DNA of 64,000 nucleotides from positions 1 to 64,000 of the forward strand of contig CAZXQI010000003.1 of NCBI GenBank assembly GCA_964643005.1, read 5' to 3'. Below, one piece after another: positions 8,117 through 15,475 of this stretch. The notes beneath the pieces are model-generated. The model was not told the DNA's origin, did no database searches, and was given only the letters and a program-made list of their open reading frames with translations. The position numbers and the translations under genes are program-made. Position 1 is the stretch's first letter. Every line of letters starts with the position of its first letter. The DNA comes from UBA6168 sp964643005. Lineage in GTDB: Bacteria; Bacteroidota; Bacteroidia; Chitinophagales; Saprospiraceae.

Positions 8117-8677
8117 CTAATTATTTTTATTTTTAAAGGGCATGCCTAAGTGCTTCAGCAAAGCATAAGCTTCTGCATCTGTCTTTGCCGTCGTTACAAA
8201 GGTTATGTCCATTCCTGAAATCCTGGTCACTTTGTCGAGGACGATTTCCGGAAAGATAATTTGTTCGGTTATACCCATTGAATAATTGCCGCGTCCATCA
8301 AAGCTCTTGTCATTGATGCCTCTAAAGTCGCGAACCCGAGGCAGCGCTATGCTCATCAGCCTGTCCAGGAACTCCCACATCCGATCTTTGCGCAATGTTA
8401 CCCGCACGCCAATCGGCATACCTTCTCTGAGTTTAAAGGTGGAGACGGAGCGCTTCGCTTTGGTAACGACGGCTTTCTGGCCGGCAATCATAGAAATTTC
8501 TTCCGCAGCGACATCAACCAATTTCTTGTCCTGAGTGGCGGCGCCTACTCCCTGATTGATACAAACCTTAACCAGTTTAGGCACTTCCATTGGATTGCTA
8601 TACTGGAATTGCTCCCTGAGCGCAGGGACGACGTCATTCAAGTATTTTGTTTGAAGCCTCGATATATAACTCATCAT
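8117..8677 (-). CDS. rplE: 50S ribosomal protein L5
   Basis: The 186-residue protein contacts 5S rRNA and forms a bridge to the 30S head. Family blocks include PKLVKVCINQGVGAATQDKK, FKLREGMPIGVRVTLRKDRM and the C-terminal GMDITFVTTAKTDAEAYALL. Length is typical. It follows rplX by 16 bases. Confidence 0.97.
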   Translation of the reverse strand: MMSYISRLQTKYLNDVVPALREQFQYSNPMEVPKLVKVCINQGVGAATQDKKLVDVAAEEISMIAGQKAVVTKAKRSVSTFKLREGMPIGVRVTLRKDRMWEFLDRLMSIALPRVRDFRGINDKSFDGRGNYSMGITEQIIFPEIVLDKVTRISGMDITFVTTAKTDAEAYALLKHLGMPFKNKNN

Positions 8678-8693
8678 TCAAGAATTTTCAGAA

Positions 8694-9038
8694 TTAGTTG
8701 AATATCTCACCCGATTTCTTGGCGTAGCGAACGAGCTTTCCGTCCACTAACTTCCTGCCGATTCGGGTAGGTTCGCCGGTTTTGGGGTCTGCAAGCATTA
8801 TATTGGAAATATGAATAGGAGCGGCAATCTCTGTGATTCCACCAGCCTGATCCTGAGTTGGCTTGCGGTGCTTCTTCCTAATGTTCACATTCTCCACTAT
8901 TGCCCGGTTCTTTTTAGGAAAAACTTCCAACACTTCTCCTTTCTCGCCTTTGTAGTTGCCTGCAATGATAACTACTTTATCTCCTTTCTTAATGTGGAGT
9001 TTGGGTGCGAACCGTGTTTTTTTTGATTGATTTGCCAT
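8694..9038 (-). CDS. rplX: 50S ribosomal protein L24
   Basis: The 114-residue protein has the KOW motif (KGDKVVIIAGNYKGEKGEVL) and the following VENVNIRKKHRKPTQDQAGG. L24 starts assembly of the large subunit on 23S rRNA. Standard length and order between rplN and rplE. Confidence 0.96.
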   Translation of the reverse strand: MANQSKKTRFAPKLHIKKGDKVVIIAGNYKGEKGEVLEVFPKKNRAIVENVNIRKKHRKPTQDQAGGITEIAAPIHISNIMLADPKTGEPTRIGRKLVDGKLVRYAKKSGEIFN

Positions 9039-9108
9039 GATTATCAGCGAATTATCTTTGAAAATCCAAAAGTTGAAAGGCTTCGATTCTCAAATAGGCA
9101 TTATTAAA

Positions 9109-9474
9109 TTATAGTACTTCAGGAGCAAGAGAGACAATCCTCATGTAATCTCTCTCTCTCAACTCGCGGGCTACCGGCCCAAAAATACGGGTGCCTCTCG
9201 GCTCGCCCTGGTTGTTGAGCAATACGCAAGCATTGTCATCAAAACGGATGTAGGATCCATCTTTACGGCGAATCTCCTTCTTAGTGCGTACAACAACTGC
9301 CTTGGATACAGTACCTTTCTTAACGCCTCCCGGAGAGGCGTCCTTTACAGTAACCACAATCCTGTCTCCAACTGAGGCATAACGGCGATGAGAGCCGCCC
9401 AGTACGCGAATGCAAAGCACTTCCTTTGCACCACTATTATCCGCTACGCGCAGTCTTGATTCCTGCTGAACCAT
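9109..9474 (-). CDS. rplN: 50S ribosomal protein L14
   Basis: The 121-residue protein begins MVQQESRLRVADNSGAKEVL and contains the signature block RIVVTVKDASPGGVKKGTVS. L14 lies at the intersubunit face. Family length is 122; position between rpsQ and rplX is standard. Confidence 0.97.
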   Translation of the reverse strand: MVQQESRLRVADNSGAKEVLCIRVLGGSHRRYASVGDRIVVTVKDASPGGVKKGTVSKAVVVRTKKEIRRKDGSYIRFDDNACVLLNNQGEPRGTRIFGPVARELRERDYMRIVSLAPEVL

Positions 9475-9551
9475 AACTATGTGATTTTACTAGCCTTCGC
9501 ATGCGCCTTTTGGAAAAAATCCTAAAAAGAGCATGTCGAGCCTATAAAAAA

Positions 9552-9809
9552 TTATTTTGCTCTTTCAATGATTTCGACCAAACGCCAGCACTTGTTTTTA
9601 CTCAAAGGCCGCGTTTCCATAATTCTGACGACGTCTCCGATGTTGCATTCGTCTTTTTCGTCATGCGCCATGAACTTCCTGGACATTTTCACAGATTTCC
9701 CGTAGAGTGGGTGACGAAGTCTTCTTTCGACTTTCACGCTAATGGTTTTGGTCATCTTATTACTAACAACAACCCCAACTCTTGATTTTCTAATTTTTCT
9801 GCTTTCCAT
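9552..9809 (-). CDS. rpsQ: 30S ribosomal protein S17
   Basis: The 85-residue OB-fold protein contains SNKMTKTISVKVERRLRHPL YGK and the signature GDVVRIMETRPLSKNKCWRL. It binds the 5' domain of 16S rRNA. It lies between rpmC and rplN. Confidence 0.97.
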   Translation of the reverse strand: MESRKIRKSRVGVVVSNKMTKTISVKVERRLRHPLYGKSVKMSRKFMAHDEKDECNIGDVVRIMETRPLSKNKCWRLVEIIERAK

Positions 9810-9886
9810 TTTTATTGATTTGCAGTTTGTTCTGGATTGAATTAAAACCCCGTTTCACTGTGGGCATTACTTCAATTAACGCATGC

Positions 9887-10147
9887 CTAGTTAATTCTTC
9901 TTCTGGCTCTGATTTTTGAACGCTTCGCCACTTGCTCAGGAGAAAACTTTTCAACCTCGCGGCGTCTTACCTCTGTTTTGATACGAGCTATATCTCTTCG
10001 CATTTCTTTGATTTCCAAAGGATTGTCTAGTCCTTTGGCTGCGTGATCGAAACGCTTTTTTTGGTAATCAAGCTCCATACCTTCCAGCTCAGAAGTTAAG
10101 TCTTCGTCTGAAAGTTCTATAAGGTCAAGATATTTTTTGCTTGCCAT
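9887..10147 (-). CDS. rpmC: 50S ribosomal protein L29 with C-terminal extension
   Basis: The 86-residue protein contains the L29 helical hairpin: LSDEDLTSELEGMELDYQKK then IKEMRRDIARIKTEVRRRE. L29 sits at the polypeptide exit tunnel and helps dock trigger factor and SRP. The usual length is 60-70. Here a basic tail of about 20 residues (KFSPEQVAKRSKIRARRRIN) is added, a pattern seen in Bacteroidota. Confidence 0.95.
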   Translation of the reverse strand: MASKKYLDLIELSDEDLTSELEGMELDYQKKRFDHAAKGLDNPLEIKEMRRDIARIKTEVRRREVEKFSPEQVAKRSKIRARRRIN

Positions 10148-10199
10148 TTCTATTTTATTATTCAGTGATTTAACAACTATCGTTGATAAAATCAGTCAA

Positions 10200-10622
10200 T
10201 CAGAATTTCACCATATCGGGGCGTATTGAAACTTTGGTCAGCAAAGGCAATTTCTGCGCTGCCAACTGAAGGGCTGCCATAGCGATTTCTTCACTAACGC
10301 CATCTACTTCAAACATGATCCGCCCGGGTTGAATCATTGAAACATAGTGATCTAAGGAGCCTTTACCTTTACCCATCCTGACCTCTTGTGGCTTACGGGT
10401 GATGGGTCTGTCTGGAAATATGCGAATCCAAACCTGGCCTTCCCTCTTCATGTAACGGGTCATGGCAATACGGGCAGCTTCTATTTGCCGGTTGGTCAAG
10501 CGCCCTCCGGTGATGGCTTTCAGGCCATAAGAGCCAAATGCAACCGTGCTTCCTTGCACAGAAATGCTCTTCCTCTTTGGCTTCTGCTGCTTGCGATATT
10601 TGGTACGTTTAGGCTGTAACAT
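10200..10622 (-). CDS. rplP: 50S ribosomal protein L16
   Basis: The 140-residue protein begins MLQPKRTKYRKQQKPKRKSI and contains the signature RMGKGKGSLDHYVSMIQPGR that contacts the tRNA acceptor arm near the peptidyl transferase centre. It follows rpsC but is separated from it by 154 bases rich in hairpins, including a terminator-like one. Confidence 0.97.
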   Translation of the reverse strand: MLQPKRTKYRKQQKPKRKSISVQGSTVAFGSYGLKAITGGRLTNRQIEAARIAMTRYMKREGQVWIRIFPDRPITRKPQEVRMGKGKGSLDHYVSMIQPGRIMFEVDGVSEEIAMAALQLAAQKLPLLTKVSIRPDMVKF

Positions 10623-10654
10623 CTCACCTTATTTAAAATGATCGGATATTCTGA

Positions 10655-10776
10655 AAAATATCCGGCAATTTTTTGTCAAACATTTGTTTCAACGCTAAGA
10701 AAAAAAACCGCTCAAAAAAAGCGGGTGCGAAAGTACGCTCCTTTTTCTAAATATTATGCGTTACCTATTTAGAAAA
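10655..10776 (-). promoter_or_regulatory. Hairpin-rich gap between rpsC and rplP, with attenuator-like element
   Basis: Three structures follow one another on the minus strand. The first is a 10-bp stem, TTTTCTAAAT paired with ATTTAGAAAA, about 10745-10780. The second is a CCGCT/AGCGG hairpin (10708-10712 with 10720-10724) followed by eight T, a terminator-like element. The third is an 8-bp CGGATATT/AATATCCG stem just before rplP. TACTTTCG, one base from the TAnnTTTG box, lies just ahead of the T-tailed hairpin, but there is no good -33 box. The likely role is attenuation, or a restart of transcription inside the S10 operon. Confidence 0.45.
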
Positions 10777-11541
10777 TTATCTTCTACCACCGCCTTCGCG
10801 GCGATTTCGATTGCGACCTCCTCCATCTCCGCCTCTACGGCCATCGCGACGACCGCCTTCGCCGCGCGGAGTCCCCTCTCTCTTATGTCCTCCAGTGTTG
10901 GGAGACAAATCTATCTTTCCAAACACCTCTCCTCTACATATCCAAACTTTAATTCCTATTTTACCATAAACCGTCTGAGCTTCGGAAAGGGCGTAATCTA
11001 TATCTGTGCGAAAAGTATGGAGAGGCGTCCTGCCATCTTTGTACTCTTCTGTACGAGCCATATCCGACCCAGCTAAGCGGCCTGAGATACGAACTTTTAT
11101 GCCTTCAGCTCCGGTTCGCATGGTGGATTGGATGGCCATTTTAATCGCGCGGCGATAGTTGATACGCGCTTCAATCTGCTTTGCGATAGACTCGCCGACG
11201 ATTACTGCGTCCAACTCCGGCTTTCTGATTTCAAAGATGTTTATCTGAACTTCCTTACCAGTTAACTTTTTCAGCTCTTCGCGAATCTTATCCACTTCCT
11301 GCCCTCCTTTTCCGATGACAATTCCCGGTCGGGAGGTGTGAATGGTAACGGTAATGCGCTTGAGCGCTCTTTCGATGATAACCTTGGCAATGCCGCCCTT
11401 TGCAATACGGGCTTTCAGATAAGCGCGGATAGTTTCATCTTCAACTACCTTATCTGCGTAATCTTTATCAGCATACCAGTTGGATTCCCATCCTCTGATG
11501 ATTCCCAGGCGATTTCCAATTGGATTAGTCTTTTGACCCAT
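10777..11541 (-). CDS. rpsC: 30S ribosomal protein S3 with Gly/Arg-rich tail
   Basis: The 254-residue protein lines the mRNA entry channel. It has the KH-type domain (TSRPGIVIGKGGQEVDKIRE) and the C-terminal domain (GIKVRISGRLAGSDMARTEE). After about residue 218 it ends in a low-complexity tail of Gly, Arg and Asn (REGTPRGEGGRRDGRRGGDG). Such tails are common in Bacteroidota S3 and are absent from E. coli S3. It lies between rplV and rplP. Confidence 0.97.
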   Translation of the reverse strand: MGQKTNPIGNRLGIIRGWESNWYADKDYADKVVEDETIRAYLKARIAKGGIAKVIIERALKRITVTIHTSRPGIVIGKGGQEVDKIREELKKLTGKEVQINIFEIRKPELDAVIVGESIAKQIEARINYRRAIKMAIQSTMRTGAEGIKVRISGRLAGSDMARTEEYKDGRTPLHTFRTDIDYALSEAQTVYGKIGIKVWICRGEVFGKIDLSPNTGGHKREGTPRGEGGRRDGRRGGDGGGRNRNRREGGGRR

Positions 11542-11594
11542 TATAGATTGAATTAAATGTTTGCCTAAAATTCTGATTTAATGCCTCAGTCTGT

Positions 11595-12002
11595 TTATTC
11601 GTCTCCTCCATCGGACTCAGCTTGTAGCTGAGGCTCTTCAATGTCACTGTCGAGAAGTACTCGATTTTCGACAACAATAGTCACGTGATTTCTGCGCCTA
11701 ATGATTCTAGCCGCTTTACCATGCGCCGCCGGACGAAACCGCTTAATCATAGACGCTTCATCCACAAAAGCAGTTTTGACATAGAGGTTGAAATCATCTG
11801 CACTTTCCACCCCGTCCAGTTTATACTCCCAGTTGGCAATAGCAGACAGCAGCAGTTTCTCCAACCACATAGCAGCTTCGTTCTTAGTGAATCGAAGTAT
11901 ATTCAAAGCTTCGTCCACTCTTTTGCCTCGGATATTGTTGACGACAAGCCGCATCTTACGAGGCGACATTGGGCAATTCTTTATTTTTGCAACTGCTTCC
12001 AT
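11595..12002 (-). CDS. rplV: 50S ribosomal protein L22
   Basis: The 135-residue protein lines the exit tunnel. It has the start block MSPRKMRLVVNNIRGKRVDE and the beta-hairpin region RFRPAAHGKAARIIRRRNHV. A short acidic tail (EEPQLQAESDGGDE) extends beyond the usual C-terminus. It lies between rpsS and rpsC. Confidence 0.97.
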   Translation of the reverse strand: MEAVAKIKNCPMSPRKMRLVVNNIRGKRVDEALNILRFTKNEAAMWLEKLLLSAIANWEYKLDGVESADDFNLYVKTAFVDEASMIKRFRPAAHGKAARIIRRRNHVTIVVENRVLLDSDIEEPQLQAESDGGDE

Positions 12003-12084
12003 TATTTTTAAATTATACAGTTTTCGATTTTCAAAATCAGAGCTTCAGCACAGGTTTCTTACTAAATTAAGATTAGCTTCAGGA

Positions 12085-12354
12085 TTAACCTTTTCTGTGT
12101 CCAGCGTGTCCACGGAAGATTCTCGTTGGAGAAAACTCTCCAAGTTTGTGGCCGACCATAGGTTCAGTAATAAAAACCGGAATAAAGGTTTTGCCATTAT
12201 GAACTGCAATAGTCTCTCCGACCATATCCGGAATTATCATTGAGGCGCGCGACCAGGTTTTGATAATCTGCTTGCGCTTACTTTGCTTTGCCGCTTCTAC
12301 TTTTCTCATCAATTTGTGATGAATGTAGGGTCCTTTTTTAATGGAACGTGGCAT
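12085..12354 (-). CDS. rpsS: 30S ribosomal protein S19
   Basis: The 89-residue protein begins MPRSIKKGPYIHHKLMRKVE and has the signature block SRASMIIPDMVGETIAVHNG K followed by GHKLGEFSPTRIFRGH. It pairs with S13 in the 30S head. Standard size and order. Confidence 0.97.
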   Translation of the reverse strand: MPRSIKKGPYIHHKLMRKVEAAKQSKRKQIIKTWSRASMIIPDMVGETIAVHNGKTFIPVFITEPMVGHKLGEFSPTRIFRGHAGHRKG

Positions 12355-12411
12355 AGGTTGATATTAATTTAGTCTGTTATTTTAATTGCTTCAAACATTC
12401 TCTAAGCCGAC

Positions 12412-13242
12412 TTACTTGGAAGACTTGCGCCTTGAAATAATTAGTTTACTTGAATGCTTTTTACTGTTTCTCGTCTTGGCGCCTTTGGCCATCAAGCCTT
12501 TCCTTGATCTCGGCAGGCCGCCGGATGCGCGTCCTTCGCCGCCACCCATTGGGTGATCCACAGGGTTCATAGCCACGCCTCTAACCCTGGGTCTGTTGCC
12601 AAGCCAGCGGTTAGCGCCTGCCTTCCCAAGAGAAGTGAGCCCGTGGTCAGGATTTGAGCAAACTCCCATTGTAGCTTTACAAGTCAGCAATATGCGACGA
12701 GTCTCGCCAGAAGGCAATTTGACGACTGCATATTTATCCTCGCGTCCCATCATGGTTGCCGAAGTACCGGCGGAGCGAACGAGAGCCGCTCCCCCGCCCG
12801 GATTCAATTCAATGGCGTGAATGGACGTACCGAGAGGAATGTTGCGCAGGAACAAGGCATTGCCTGGATTGGGCGCCGCTTTGGAGCCAGACATAATTTG
12901 GTCGCCTACTTTCAGTCCGTGCGGCGCCAGGATGTATCGCTTCTCACCGTCGGCATAAACCAGCAATGCGATATAAGCTGAGCGGTTAGGATCGTATTCA
13001 ATGGTGCTGACCTTTGCAGGTATTCCATCTTTATTGCGCTTGAAATCAATGATGCGATAACGGCGCTTGTGACCGCCGCCCATTTGGCGTACAGTCATTT
13101 TACCTGTGCGATTGCGGCCGCCCGATTTGCTTAAAGGAGCTATGAAACTCTTTTCAGGGCGATCTGCCGTGATTTCTGTTCTGCCAACGCCTATTCTGAA
13201 TCGGCTCCCCGGCGTGACCGGCTTATATTTTTTAACTGCCAT
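12412..13242 (-). CDS. rplB: 50S ribosomal protein L2
   Basis: The 276-residue protein is needed for subunit joining and peptidyl transfer. The C-terminal signature GVAMNPVDHPMGGGEGRASG, containing the conserved His, is present, as is the central SAGTSATMMGREDKYAVVKL. Length matches the family (about 275). It lies between rplW and rpsS. Confidence 0.98.
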   Translation of the reverse strand: MAVKKYKPVTPGSRFRIGVGRTEITADRPEKSFIAPLSKSGGRNRTGKMTVRQMGGGHKRRYRIIDFKRNKDGIPAKVSTIEYDPNRSAYIALLVYADGEKRYILAPHGLKVGDQIMSGSKAAPNPGNALFLRNIPLGTSIHAIELNPGGGAALVRSAGTSATMMGREDKYAVVKLPSGETRRILLTCKATMGVCSNPDHGLTSLGKAGANRWLGNRPRVRGVAMNPVDHPMGGGEGRASGGLPRSRKGLMAKGAKTRNSKKHSSKLIISRRKSSK

Positions 13243-13253
13243 ATCCTTTCAGT

Positions 13254-13550
13254 TTAGAGATTCTCAAAGAAATTAATGGACTCGCCATCAGCTAAAGTCA
13301 CTATAGCTTTTTTAAAGCTGGAAACGCGCCCCCGAATTACTCCGCGACGAGAGTTGCGGCTCTTCGTTTTAGCTGGCATTACCATAGTATTGACAGAACT
13401 GACTTCCACATTATACATATCATGCACAGCCTTTTTGATTTCAATCTTGTTGGCATTCTTATTTACCACAAAAGAGTACTGTCCTCTCTTCTCAGACAGA
13501 TTGTCTGCCTTTTCCGTGATAATAGGTTTAATTAGAATTTGCTTTGCCAT
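13254..13550 (-). CDS. rplW: 50S ribosomal protein L23
   Basis: The 98-residue protein starts MAKQILIKPIITEKADNLSE and contains ANKIEIKKAVHDMYNVEVSS VNT, the core that sits at the tunnel exit and binds trigger factor and SRP. A longer in-frame reading begins at 13580, but this ATG gives the usual N-terminus and length. Confidence 0.95.
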   Translation of the reverse strand: MAKQILIKPIITEKADNLSEKRGQYSFVVNKNANKIEIKKAVHDMYNVEVSSVNTMVMPAKTKSRNSRRGVIRGRVSSFKKAIVTLADGESINFFENL

Positions 13551-13603
13551 ACTGCGAATTATTGCTGTTACCGAGCGCAATTGCCTCAGTTACAGGTTGG
13601 TAT

Positions 13604-14227
13604 TCAAAAATTTGCTACTACTTTTTCAATAGAGCCTTCCGAAAGAATCAAGATATTGGAGTACAGGATGTCGTAAGTATTCAAATCTTGCGCTCTCATC
13701 ACGGCGGTGTTCTGAAGGTTGCGGCTGGACAGGTACACATTTTTTTCGTAATCGCCAGTGACCAGCAGTGTCTTCTTGCCATCTAATTTCAAAGACTTCA
13801 GGATGTCTAAATACGCTTTTGTCTTTGGCGAATCAAATGCAAAGTCTTCTAAAATCAGGAGCTCCCCTTTCGCTGCTTTTGCAGAAAGTGCAGACTTCCT
13901 TGCGAGGCGTTTCACCTTCTTGGGCAACTTCATGCTATAGTCTCTCGGCTTAGGGCCAAATATCCGACCCCCGCCTTCAAAAAGAGGGTTTTTGATATCT
14001 CCTTTTCGAGATCCACCCGTTCCCTTTTGGCGGTGCAATTTTCTGGTCGAGCCTGAAACCTCGCTGCGCTCTTTTGCTTTGTGGGTGCCCTGGCGCCTAT
14101 TGGCCAAGTGTGATTTGACTGCCAGCCAAACTGCATGTTCGTTTGGTTCTATGCCAAAAACTTCCTCTGGCAAATCAACTGACTTGCCTGTCTTTTGTCC
14201 CTGAATATTGATAACTTCCAGTTTCAT
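13604..14227 (-). CDS. rplD: 50S ribosomal protein L4
   Basis: The 207-residue protein carries the tunnel loop (STRKLHRQKGTGGSRKGDIK, then GGGRIFGPKPRDYSMKLPKK) and the globular C-terminus (RNLQNTAVMRAQDLNTYDIL). In E. coli L4 represses the S10 operon. The rpsJ leader here is only about 65 bases and shows no obvious L4-type structure. Confidence 0.97.
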   Translation of the reverse strand: MKLEVINIQGQKTGKSVDLPEEVFGIEPNEHAVWLAVKSHLANRRQGTHKAKERSEVSGSTRKLHRQKGTGGSRKGDIKNPLFEGGGRIFGPKPRDYSMKLPKKVKRLARKSALSAKAAKGELLILEDFAFDSPKTKAYLDILKSLKLDGKKTLLVTGDYEKNVYLSSRNLQNTAVMRAQDLNTYDILYSNILILSEGSIEKVVANF

Positions 14228-14286
14228 ATCTACGAAGTCGTTAAATTCTTTGAATAAAATGGATATATGACTTTCCTTATCTCAGG

Positions 14287-14913
14287 TTATTGTTTCTCAA
14301 TAATCACAAAGGAGCCGTTGTATCCGGGAATTGCGCCTTTGATGAGGAGAATGTTCCGCTCTGGGAATACTTTAACCACTTTGAGATTCTTAATTTTCAT
14401 ACGGACATTACCCATCTGGCCGGCCATGCGCATTCCCTTGACAACCTTGGAAGGAAACGAGGAAGCTCCAATGGAACCCGGCGCTCTTAAGCGGTTGTGC
14501 TGACCATGTGTTTGGTCGCCGACACCGGCAAAGCCGTGTCTTTTAACCACACCCTGAAATCCTTTACCTTTAGTAGTGCCCACAGCATGTACCGTATCGC
14601 CTTCTGCGAAAATCTCCTCTACGCGCACTAGGTCGCCAAGGCTTTTTTTGGTAACATCAAAATCCCTAAACTCAACTACTCTTTGTTTGGGTGCGGTATT
14701 AGCTTTTTCGAAATGCCCCATCATGGGCTTCGTGGTGTTTTTTACCTTAGCGTCTCCAAAGCCGAGTTGCAATGCAGTGTACCCGTCCGTATCTTCACTT
14801 TTAACCTGAGTCACGACACAAGGCCCCGCTTCAACAACCGTGCAGGCAATGTTTCTTCCCGCATCATCGAAGATGCTGGTCATACCTATTTTCTTTCCGA
14901 TTATGCCATTCAT
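14287..14913 (-). CDS. rplC: 50S ribosomal protein L3
   Basis: The 208-residue protein starts MNGIIGKKIGMTSIFDDAGR and contains the W-finger-region signature GFAGVGDQTHGQHNRLRAPG followed by SSFPSKVVKGMRMAGQMG. L3 is an early assembly protein of the large subunit. An in-frame start four codons upstream (14925) also exists; this ATG matches the family N-terminus better. Confidence 0.96.
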   Translation of the reverse strand: MNGIIGKKIGMTSIFDDAGRNIACTVVEAGPCVVTQVKSEDTDGYTALQLGFGDAKVKNTTKPMMGHFEKANTAPKQRVVEFRDFDVTKKSLGDLVRVEEIFAEGDTVHAVGTTKGKGFQGVVKRHGFAGVGDQTHGQHNRLRAPGSIGASSFPSKVVKGMRMAGQMGNVRMKIKNLKVVKVFPERNILLIKGAIPGYNGSFVIIEKQ

Positions 14914-15066
14914 CGGGCAGAGCATTTTATTTTCGTCTGTCTATGACAAATCCTGATGTCAGTTTTTATCATGGACAAACAATTATTGACAATTATTTTA
15001 GCATCTGTTCTACTTTCCAAAATGGAGAAAGAGAACCTTGGCCTCAAAAGCCACAGAAAATGGAAA

Positions 15067-15375
15067 TTACGTCAACTTGACTTGAATATCTACCCCACTC
15101 GGAAGTTCCAGTTTGGACAACGCATCAACGGTCTTCGGTGTAGGCGTGTATATTTCAATTAACCGTTTGTGGGTGCGTAGCTGGAACTGCTCACGAGACT
15201 TTTTGTTGACGTGCGGCGAGCGCAGGACGGTAAAAATCTCCTTTTTTGTGGGCAGCGGAATCGGACCAGTAACAACAGCTCCACTGGTACGGACTGTTTT
15301 AATGATCTTCTCCGTCGATTTATCTACCAAATTGTGGTCGTATGAACGGAGTTTGATTCTAATTTTTTGATTCAT
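15067..15375 (-). CDS. rpsJ: 30S ribosomal protein S10
   Basis: The 102-residue protein has the S10 signature SGAVVTGPIPLPTKKEIFTV LRSPHVNKKSREQF. It binds the 30S head and, as NusE, also takes part in antitermination. It is the first gene of the S10 operon. A clear promoter lies 71 bases upstream, overlapping the end of fusA. Confidence 0.98.
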   Translation of the reverse strand: MNQKIRIKLRSYDHNLVDKSTEKIIKTVRTSGAVVTGPIPLPTKKEIFTVLRSPHVNKKSREQFQLRTHKRLIEIYTPTPKTVDALSKLELPSGVDIQVKLT

Positions 15376-15402
15376 GCCGAGTTAAAAATTAATCGCGTTT
15401 TC

Positions 15403-15448
15403 TGAAAAAAATTGCCCGCTCTAAGGGCTTTTTTCAAAGAGCGGGCAA
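15403..15448 (-). terminator. Intrinsic terminator after fusA
   Basis: A perfect 11-bp inverted repeat pairs 15412-15422 with 15438-15448 (TTGCCCGCTCT and complement) around a 15-base loop. On the minus strand it is followed directly by seven T. It begins 13 bases after the fusA stop. Its upstream arm overlaps the -7 box of the rpsJ promoter, so RNA started at that promoter would lack most of that arm and escape termination. Confidence 0.8.
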
Positions 15449-15475
15449 AGATAGTAACTTTTAGGCTTTTACCAA
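15446..15475 (-). promoter_or_regulatory. Promoter of rpsJ and the S10 operon
   Basis: On the minus strand TTG (15475-15473) and TATCTTTG (15453-15446) are 19 bases apart, a full match to the Bacteroidota primary-sigma consensus TTG-N19-TAnnTTTG. The -33 box lies inside the last codons of fusA, and the -7 box inside the terminator hairpin. The predicted start is near 15439. Confidence 0.85.
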
